Source: Geitlerinema sp. BBD 1991-9 (GTDB lineage Bacteria; Cyanobacteriota; Cyanobacteriia; Cyanobacteriales; Geitlerinemataceae). Taken from it: a DNA stretch of 64,000 bases. Below the pieces are notes generated by a model. It saw only the letters and a list, made by a program, of their open reading frames with translations. It did not search any database and had not been told where the DNA came from. A program made the translations under genes and the position numbers. Where the stretch lies: contig LWRO01000009.1 in NCBI GenBank assembly GCA_001657325.1, forward strand, positions 23,565 to 87,564, read 5' to 3'. This document shows positions 58,084 to 64,000 of the stretch, one piece after another; position 1 is the first letter of the stretch, and the number at the start of each line of letters is the position of its first letter.

Positions 58084-58509
58084 TGTGTCTTAACCTAAAC
58101 TTCGTAACCCTAACGACGAGGTGACGGTTCGACCTGCCCTCGATCGTCCTCCGAAAATCCTACCAAATTCACTTGTCGGATTTCAGAACGTTCGTCAATA
58201 AACATTCCAAGAGGTCGATCTCGACTCAACATCGAAAAAAGGACATCGTCCGCAGATGCGAATCAGAACGCTCGCTTCCCAAACCAAATTGTAACGGATC
58301 TTACGAGGCGATTTCGGCATTGACTCGATCGATTAAACCACAATCTTTCCCCCCACAAGGGCAATACGATTTCTCCTCGATTTGGTACGAAAGACATCCC
58401 AACGTTATGCTAAGCGTCGTTAAGCTTAACAGTCAAAACCCAGCGGGGTCGAGAAACCCTCTCGTAAAGATCGCCCCCCGTGCTGACAGACACAGAGGAC
58501 TCGAATTTC
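58084..58509. other. intergenic region upstream of gyrA
   Basis: 426 bp. GTTAAGCTTAAC (58419-58430) is a 12-bp perfect palindrome about 80 bp before the gyrA ATG. Reading frames crossing the region lack a coding look. Nothing else supportable. Confidence 0.45.
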
Positions 58510-61080
58510 ATGGCTAAGCAGTTAAACCTACTCTCCAACGGACAAATCGTTTCCACTGCTTTGCACGCCGAGATGCAGCAGTCGTATCTCGAATACGCCA
58601 TGAGTGTCATCGTCGGACGCGCGCTACCCGACGTTCGCGACGGATTGAAACCCGTTCACCGACGTATCCTCTATGCCATGCACGAGCTGGGGCTAACCCC
58701 CGATCGACCCTATCGTAAATGCGCCCGCGTCGTCGGGGACGTACTCGGGAAATATCACCCCCACGGCGACCAAGCCGTTTACGACGCTCTCGTGCGGATG
58801 GTGCAGGATTTTTCGAGCCGCTACCCGCTCCTCGCCGGTCACGGGAACTTCGGTTCCGTCGATAACGACCCGGCCGCAGCTATGCGCTATACCGAAACTC
58901 GCCTCGCCGCCCTCGGCCATGACGGGTTGCTCACCCACATTGGCGAAGCCACCGTCGATTTCACCAGCAACTTCGACAACTCCCAACAAGAGCCTGTCGT
59001 TCTTCCCGCCCAACTTCCCGTCCTTCTCCTCAATGGGGCTTCGGGGATTGCAGTCGGGATGGCAACTAACATTCCGCCCCACAACCTCAACGAAATTGTC
59101 GACGGATCGATCGCCCTCATCGATCGACCCGACCTATCCGACGAGAAACTCTTCGAACTCATTCCCGGGCCCGACTTTCCCACGGGGGGCGAGATCGTCG
59201 GACTCAGCGGCATTAAAAACGCTTACCGCACCGGACGGGGCATCGTCACCGTGCGCGGCATCGTCGGTGTCGAAGAAGTTCAAACGGGGCGTACCCGTCG
59301 ATCGACCCGAACGGCACTCGTCGTCACTGAATTTCCGTTCCAAGTCAGTAAATCCAGCTGGATTGAAAAACTCGCCCAACTCGTCAACCAAGGCAAAATC
59401 GACGGCATCTCCGACATCCGCGACGAAAGCGATCGAGACGGTATTCGCGTCGTCATCGAACTCAAACGGGAAGCCAACCCTCAAAAAGTTCTCAAACAGA
59501 TTTACCGTCAAACCCCCCTTCAAACCAACTTCGGGGTCATCATGCTGGCCCTGGTCAACAACCAACCCGTCCAATTGAGCCTGCGAGAAGCCCTGCAGCA
59601 CTTTCTCGACTTTCGCGAACAAACTCTTCTCCGACAGTATCGCTACGAACTCGACAAAATCGAAACGCGCCTGCACCTGTTATCCGGCTTACTCCTCGCC
59701 CTCGAAAACCTCGATGCCACGATCGAGATTCTTCGCAACGCCCCCGACGGAACCACCGCCAAACTCGAGTTTCAAAATCGCTTTGACTTCAGCGAAAATC
59801 AGGCGAGTGCCATCCTGGCCATGCCCATGCGTCGCTTAACGGGGATGGAACGGCAAAACTTACAACAAGAGTTCGAGGAACTAACCCAACGCCAGCAAGT
59901 CCTGCAACGACTGCTCGACGATCGACACGAGCGATTAAAAGCGCTGAAAAAAGAACTTCGCGCTCTCAAACGCAAGTTTGGCGACGAGCGACGAACGCGC
60001 ATTGTCACCGCTGACGGAACTGTTCAATCCGAAGCCCCCACCGCAGAACCCAAAGGGAAAAAAGCTAGTCCGCCGATTAGCACGTTGCTGCCCCTCGATC
60101 TCGAACCGCAAGCCGAAGATACGGTCATCGAACTAACGCATCGCGGTTACGTGCGCCGATTGTCTGCCAAGGCAACGAATAAAACGAACGGTTCAAACAG
60201 CTCGAACGGCTCGAACGGCAAGGTCGATACACCCCAAATCCTCGATCTCAACGACGATTTCCCCCTGCGACAAATTTCAACGCGCACCGATCGAAACTTA
60301 CTCGCGTTGACCCTCGACGGTAAAGCCTACGGGGTTAAAATCGGCGACATTGCCAAAGCAACTGGGCGTAACGGCCGAGGACAACCTGTCGTCAGCCTTC
60401 TCCCTCCCTCTGCCCAAGGCGATCCCGACGCAATCGTGACTCAGTTCGTCGCCGAGGAGTATCCGGACAACCAGCATTTAGTCCTTTTGACCCACGACGG
60501 CCGCATTAAGCGTTTACCGCTGTCCGAGTTGACGAACCTCACCGCTCGAGGGTTGACGGTGTTGAAGTTGAAAGGGAACGATCGATTGAGATACGTCGAT
60601 CTCTGCGTAGGAGATGACGTGGTCGTGGCCACGACGGGAGGACGATTGCTGCGACTACCTGTAGACGACGAGCAAGTCCCCATTTTAGGTCGGACAGCAC
60701 AAGGCTATCAGGCGTTGCGATTGCGGAAAACAGAACGTGTTGCTGGCATGAATGCTGTTGTCGAGTCAGACGATTTGGTGCTCGTAACTCGTCAGGGACA
60801 TATCAAGCGTTTGCCCGTTCACCTATTGCGATTGGCACGTCGTGGTGAAATTGGAACGCAGGGACTACAGTTTGCGAACAAAACGGACGAGTTGATGGGG
60901 ATTACTCGTCTGCAGGCGGGGGCAGATCTCGTTCTCGTGACCAGTGGCGATCGAGCCGTGCGACTTCCCCTCGATCGACTGCACCGCACCAGCAAAGACG
61001 GCAAAGGAACGCGCCTCAAACTGTTGAAATCTAAAGAGACCGTTATTTCGATTTCCGTTTGTCTTCCGAGTGAGGGATGA
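58510..61080 (+). CDS. gyrA: DNA gyrase subunit A
   Basis: 856 residues from the ATG at 58510. [20 protein letters not shown] then [16 protein letters not shown], the catalytic Tyr in [10 protein letters not shown], the coiled coil, and the C-terminal beta-pinwheel of six RxxGRG-like blades. The low-complexity insert [11 protein letters not shown] (about residues 560-572) lies in the first blade region. Single gene. I call it gyrA rather than parC from the N-terminal wording typical of cyanobacterial GyrA. Confidence 0.92.
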   Translation: MAKQLNLLSNGQIVSTALHAEMQQSYLEYAMSVIVGRALPDVRDGLKPVHRRILYAMHELGLTPDRPYRKCARVVGDVLGKYHPHGDQAVYDALVRMVQDFSSRYPLLAGHGNFGSVDNDPAAAMRYTETRLAALGHDGLLTHIGEATVDFTSNFDNSQQEPVVLPAQLPVLLLNGASGIAVGMATNIPPHNLNEIVDGSIALIDRPDLSDEKLFELIPGPDFPTGGEIVGLSGIKNAYRTGRGIVTVRGIVGVEEVQTGRTRRSTRTALVVTEFPFQVSKSSWIEKLAQLVNQGKIDGISDIRDESDRDGIRVVIELKREANPQKVLKQIYRQTPLQTNFGVIMLALVNNQPVQLSLREALQHFLDFREQTLLRQYRYELDKIETRLHLLSGLLLALENLDATIEILRNAPDGTTAKLEFQNRFDFSENQASAILAMPMRRLTGMERQNLQQEFEELTQRQQVLQRLLDDRHERLKALKKELRALKRKFGDERRTRIVTADGTVQSEAPTAEPKGKKASPPISTLLPLDLEPQAEDTVIELTHRGYVRRLSAKATNKTNGSNSSNGSNGKVDTPQILDLNDDFPLRQISTRTDRNLLALTLDGKAYGVKIGDIAKATGRNGRGQPVVSLLPPSAQGDPDAIVTQFVAEEYPDNQHLVLLTHDGRIKRLPLSELTNLTARGLTVLKLKGNDRLRYVDLCVGDDVVVATTGGRLLRLPVDDEQVPILGRTAQGYQALRLRKTERVAGMNAVVESDDLVLVTRQGHIKRLPVHLLRLARRGEIGTQGLQFANKTDELMGITRLQAGADLVLVTSGDRAVRLPLDRLHRTSKDGKGTRLKLLKSKETVISISVCLPSEG

Positions 61081-61168
61081 TGAAGGGGTGATGAGGTGAT
61101 GGAGTGATGAGGTGATAAGAACGGATAACTGTTCCCACTGCTCACTGCTCACTGCTCACTGTTCACTG
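61080..61168. repeat. mixed heptamer repeats
   Basis: GATGAGGTGAT / GGAGTGATGAGG units (to ~61118) followed by CACTGCT units (61136-61168). Same families as at 8806 and 55011. Confidence 0.8.
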
Positions 61169-61185
61169 TCAAGGGGAGCTGTGCT

Positions 61186-61521
61186 ATGAGCGATTTTATG
61201 GATTTTCTGCGTCACAAGTACGCTTACGTTGCCCGAGGTGAGTTTAAACCCGGAAAGTTCGACGAAGCCAAGGAATTGTTCGATCGAGCAATTGCGACTT
61301 ATACGCAGGGTTTTGAAGGCGCTTATTTGCTGCAAGAACCGGATACCGATCGAGGTATTGCCGTCATTTTCTGGGATACGCCAGAAGATATGGATGCCAA
61401 TCGTAACGAAACGGTTGAGGAAATTTTGGCACAAATGTCTCATTTGTTCGCCAAACCTCCTGAAACGGCGTTCTACGAAGTCAGTAGCGAAATTCACAAA
61501 CCGGTTGCAGTCGAAGCATGA
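61186..61521 (+). CDS. dimeric alpha/beta-barrel (antibiotic biosynthesis monooxygenase-like) protein
   Basis: 111 residues with AGGGGAG 8 nt upstream. Ferredoxin-like pattern: FKPGKFDEAKELFDRAI, GFEGAYLLQEPDTDRGIAVI, FWDTPEDMDAN. Such ABM-fold proteins bind heme or small aromatic compounds, but residue identities here do not fix a function. Single gene with terminator. Confidence 0.7.
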   Translation: MSDFMDFLRHKYAYVARGEFKPGKFDEAKELFDRAIATYTQGFEGAYLLQEPDTDRGIAVIFWDTPEDMDANRNETVEEILAQMSHLFAKPPETAFYEVSSEIHKPVAVEA

Positions 61522-61538
61522 CGATTGCCATAGGTTCA

Positions 61539-61568
61539 AAAACCCCGGCCGAGAAGCTGGGGTTTTTT
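61539..61568 (+). terminator. terminator after the ABM-like gene
   Basis: AAACCCCGGC and GCTGGGGTTT arms, T6 tail. Confidence 0.85.
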
Positions 61569-61570
61569 CA

Positions 61571-61655
61571 GTCACCAGTCACCAGTTACCAGTTACCAGT
61601 TACAAATCCTCAATTATTTGAGTCGTAAATCGTAAATCGTACAGTGCAATTGCTC
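61571..61655. repeat. short repeats (CAGTTAC and CGTAAAT units)
   Basis: Tandem CAGTCAC/CAGTTAC heptamers followed by repeated TCGTAAA units up to the rsmE start. Confidence 0.75.
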
Positions 61656-61657
61656 GG

Positions 61658-62383
61658 ATGCAGCGCATCGTTGTCGATTCCCAACAGATTCTCGATCGAA
61701 TCGTTCGTCTTAACGCCGAACAACAACACTACTTACACCGAGTGTTGCGTCTCGGCATCGGCGATCGATTCATAGCGATGGACGGACGAGGGCAGTGGTG
61801 GGAAGTCGAATGCGTGAGCGGGGAAAATGGAGCGTTATGGGGACGGATCGATCGAACCCTTGAAGTTTCGACAGAACTCCCCGTTGCGGTGACATTGTTG
61901 GCAGCTTTGCCCAAAGGAAGTGGCTTCGACGACGCGATCCGTCAAACCACCGAACTCGGCGTGAGTCGTATCGTTCCCGTCTTGAGTCAGCGAACGCTAC
62001 TCAAACCCAGTGCGAACAAACGCCAACGCTGGCAACGTATCGCCACAGAAGCCGCCGAACAGTCAGAACGACAGATCGTCCCCACGATCTGCGATCCCAT
62101 GACCTTCGCCGAAGCCATCGATCTCGTTGCCAACCTGCAAAACTACATCTGTGTTGCCCGAGGTCACGTTCCTCACCTCAAAACTCGCTTGGAATCGAGG
62201 CGAGATCTGTCGATCTCGATCGGTCCCGAAGGGGGTTGGACATCTGAAGAAATCCAAACTGCTATCGATGCAGGATTTGAAGCCGTTTCCCTGGGACGGC
62301 GTATTTTACGCGCGGTGACGGCTCCCATTGTGGCGTTGTCGATCGTTGCTGCCGTTTGCGAAGATGGCGATCGAATGCCCTGA
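61658..62383 (+). CDS. rsmE: 16S rRNA (uracil1498-N3)-methyltransferase
   Basis: 241 residues: N-terminal PUA-like domain (YLHRVLRLGIGDRFIAMDG), then the SPOUT knot with ALPKGSGFDDAIRQTTELGV, SERQIVPTI and the SAM loop IGPEGGWTSEEI, SLGRRILRAVTAPI. Methylates U1498 in the decoding region of 16S rRNA. Confidence 0.95.
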   Translation: MQRIVVDSQQILDRIVRLNAEQQHYLHRVLRLGIGDRFIAMDGRGQWWEVECVSGENGALWGRIDRTLEVSTELPVAVTLLAALPKGSGFDDAIRQTTELGVSRIVPVLSQRTLLKPSANKRQRWQRIATEAAEQSERQIVPTICDPMTFAEAIDLVANLQNYICVARGHVPHLKTRLESRRDLSISIGPEGGWTSEEIQTAIDAGFEAVSLGRRILRAVTAPIVALSIVAAVCEDGDRMP

Positions 62384-62408
62384 TGTTGGAGATAGTTTGG
62401 AGATGGTC

Positions 62409-62738
62409 ATGTCTGCGATAACGCCCCCCGACACTCCGTTTCATGCCAAGCTGCAAGATTTCATCGAATATCCCGATGGTGGCGTTCTCAGCAAAGCGAT
62501 CGTTAAGGATTCGGCTTGTCAGTACACGTTGTTTTGTTTGGCAAAAGGTACGGATATCGAAGAACACACCTCGACGCGCAACGCAACGATTACCGCGATC
62601 GAAGGAACTGGAACGCTGACGTTAGACGGAAAACTCATCTTACTCAAACCGGACACGTTCGTGTTTATGCCTGCCAATACACCTCATGCGTTGACAGCTT
62701 CAGAAAATTTAGCCTTTCTGCTAGTGCTGTCTGTTTGA
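62409..62738 (+). CDS. cupin domain protein
   Basis: 109 residues from the ATG at 62409 (GGAG 7 nt upstream; ATG 62403 also possible). Single cupin: GTDIEEHTSTRNATITAIEG with EGTGTLTLDGKLILL and the second motif PDTFVFMPANTPHAL. The first motif has only one His (EEHTS), so metal binding is plausible but not certain. 25 bp after rsmE, probably cotranscribed. Confidence 0.85.
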   Translation: MSAITPPDTPFHAKLQDFIEYPDGGVLSKAIVKDSACQYTLFCLAKGTDIEEHTSTRNATITAIEGTGTLTLDGKLILLKPDTFVFMPANTPHALTASENLAFLLVLSV

Positions 62739-62792
62739 GTCGAGATGGGATGAGATCGGTTAAAACAGGATTGGAAGCCTGCATCACGAACC

Positions 62793-63920
62793 ATGTCCGA
62801 ACCCTCGATCGAGCGCGTCGCAGAAGCCTTCAAACAACACAACGTCAAAGCCGCATCAAAACTGCTCAAGCAACTGTACAAAACCTCGCCCCAAAATCCT
62901 TGGGTGAAGTTTTACATCGGACGGCTGTACGAAGAAACCCGTCATCCCGACACAGCAGAACAGATTTACCGCCAGCTTTTGCAGAGCAATCCCTCCCCCA
63001 AACTCCTCAGTCACGCACGTCAGGGATTACAGCGGTTGGAAGCATCGGCACAGCAACAACGCCAACAATCGATCGAGCGTGCCAAAGCCGATCCCCAAAA
63101 CGCTACAGCAGGGGTATTAATTTTAGAAGGTACGCCACCCGAGCAGCGTCAGGCATTCGCCCAAAGTCTCGCACGTATTTTTCAAATCGATCCTTACAAT
63201 GCCCGGTTGACGATGCAAGTGCGGGGATGGCGACTGTATCGAACGGGATCGATCGGTGAATTGCGCCTCTACGTTGAGGAAATGAAGGCAGCAGGAATTC
63301 CGGCGTTTGCCGTGTCGTTGGATGACGTTCCCAAGTTGGAAGTGTTGCGTGTTGAATATTTTCAAACCCTATCGCCACAGCCGAGCGTGGTGTGTCGAGA
63401 TCGATCGGCTCAATTGGGTCAGTTTAGCTTTGATTGGGGCGAAGTGAGTCAACAGGTGCGTGGTGGTATTCCCATTTTCGTCAACGCCGTCAGTTACGAT
63501 ATCAGTCGCAAAACTAAACAACAAGTTCAACGCAAACAGGAAACTCGAGATTTCGCCCAAGTTTGCGATTTACACCTTCCCAAACGCCGCTGTATTCTGC
63601 GTTTGTGCGATCGAAGTTACGATTTTCACCGAGGTGCAATTTTTACGCCAGAACACCAGCAAACTCTCGGAAAAATGCGCGAGGCAACGACGCGAATTAA
63701 TTGGAACGGCATCCTGCAAGTGTTCGATCGAAACTTACCAGAAATTCCGCTTTGGTCGGACTTTTCGCAGTTTGCTGAAACGGCGATCGACTATCATTTT
63801 TTAATGGAAAAAATTGATTCCCATATCGATATTTCTCGAACGGAGCCGACGCATTGGGACCCGGCATTTCAACTTTATAGCAGTTTGGTGTTTTTGCGAA
63901 ATTATCCGATCCAAAATTAG
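62793..63920 (+). CDS. TPR-containing cyanobacterial protein
   Basis: 375 residues. The first ~90 are two tetratricopeptide-like helical repeats (ASKLLKQLYKTSPQNPWVKF, TAEQIYRQLLQSNPSPK), then a Gln-rich coil and a mixed alpha/beta domain (~105-375) that I do not recognise. No signal peptide. Function unknown. May share a transcript with rsmE and the cupin gene (54 bp gap). Confidence 0.7.
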   Translation: MSEPSIERVAEAFKQHNVKAASKLLKQLYKTSPQNPWVKFYIGRLYEETRHPDTAEQIYRQLLQSNPSPKLLSHARQGLQRLEASAQQQRQQSIERAKADPQNATAGVLILEGTPPEQRQAFAQSLARIFQIDPYNARLTMQVRGWRLYRTGSIGELRLYVEEMKAAGIPAFAVSLDDVPKLEVLRVEYFQTLSPQPSVVCRDRSAQLGQFSFDWGEVSQQVRGGIPIFVNAVSYDISRKTKQQVQRKQETRDFAQVCDLHLPKRRCILRLCDRSYDFHRGAIFTPEHQQTLGKMREATTRINWNGILQVFDRNLPEIPLWSDFSQFAETAIDYHFLMEKIDSHIDISRTEPTHWDPAFQLYSSLVFLRNYPIQN

Positions 63921-63942
63921 AAGAAAACCATTTTTTTGAAAT

Positions 63943-64000
63943 GGGTGCATTTCACTTTTGCGATCGCAACCCCACCCCTCCTCCCCTGGCTAAGGGGAGG
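63943..64000. mobile_element. MITE-like element, second copy, cut by window end
   Basis: GGGTGCATTTCACTTTTGCG and the GC-rich block after it match the reverse complement of 11180-11240 with few changes. The other terminal repeat would lie past 64000. Confidence 0.8.

Noticed and set aside
58173..58517. 114-codon frame upstream of gyrA
   Set aside because: Starts at TTG, overlaps the gyrA start, no homologue-like pattern or ribosome site.

Overview
The window is a piece of a cyanobacterial chromosome. The gene content says so: Ycf54 (chlorophyll cyclase partner), a HetZ-type regulator, DevBCA-type exporter genes, DUF3181, DUF928 and DUF1517 proteins, and a grpE-dnaK-dnaJ-tusA-rsgA string. The sequence is also full of CGATCG-core palindromes (HIP1-like, here mostly in the form TCGATCGA) and of short heptamer-type tandem repeats between genes. 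I cannot name the species; a filamentous, Oscillatoriales-like cyanobacterium is a guess.

Layout. 1-13.7 kb is housekeeping: an M42 peptidase, two identical tRNA-Glu genes each with its own promoter and terminator, aroA, a Trm1-type tRNA methyltransferase, ruvX, a GNAT protein, a CofE-like protein, a nonsense-broken methyltransferase beside a MITE-like element, ycf54 and pdxJ. 13.8-24.4 kb holds a GlcNAc-kinase-like protein, a sensor kinase, a membrane protein whose 3' end has been duplicated, and the chaperone operon grpE-dnaK-dnaJ-tusA-rsgA. 24.7-29.4 kb is the pilB-pilT-pilC motor operon. 29.4-33.3 kb is a TetR regulator followed by a DevB-DevC-DevA exporter. 33.3-39.9 kb holds an aldolase-like protein, an AEC transporter, a nonsense-broken small gene, a Uma2 nuclease, larC, a Sua5/YrdC protein and hetZ.

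39.9-52.5 kb is the accessory centrepiece: a complete type I CRISPR-Cas locus of the MYXAN (I-B-related) kind, all on the minus strand: WYL regulator, cas6, cas3, cas8 (Cmx8), cas7 (DevR), cas5 (DevS), an embedded Uma2-family gene with its own terminator, a cas4-cas1 fusion, cas2, a leader, and an array of 29 well-conserved 36-bp repeats plus one degenerate terminal repeat. The repeat hairpin is followed by exactly 8 nt only when read on the minus strand, which fixes the direction of crRNA transcription and places the leader beside cas2. Three things here deserve a second look: an internal start with a Shine-Dalgarno sequence in cas8 that would give a separate Cas11 small subunit; a degenerate copy of the CRISPR repeat hairpin in the cas8-cas7 gap; and the Uma2 gene between the effector and adaptation modules.

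52.9-64 kb returns to core genes: ligA (with a 34-bp perfect palindrome inserted in frame), a DUF1517 protein, a 46-residue small protein, two TPR proteins, a response regulator, gyrA, rsmE and a cupin. A second, truncated copy of the MITE-like element runs off the right end.
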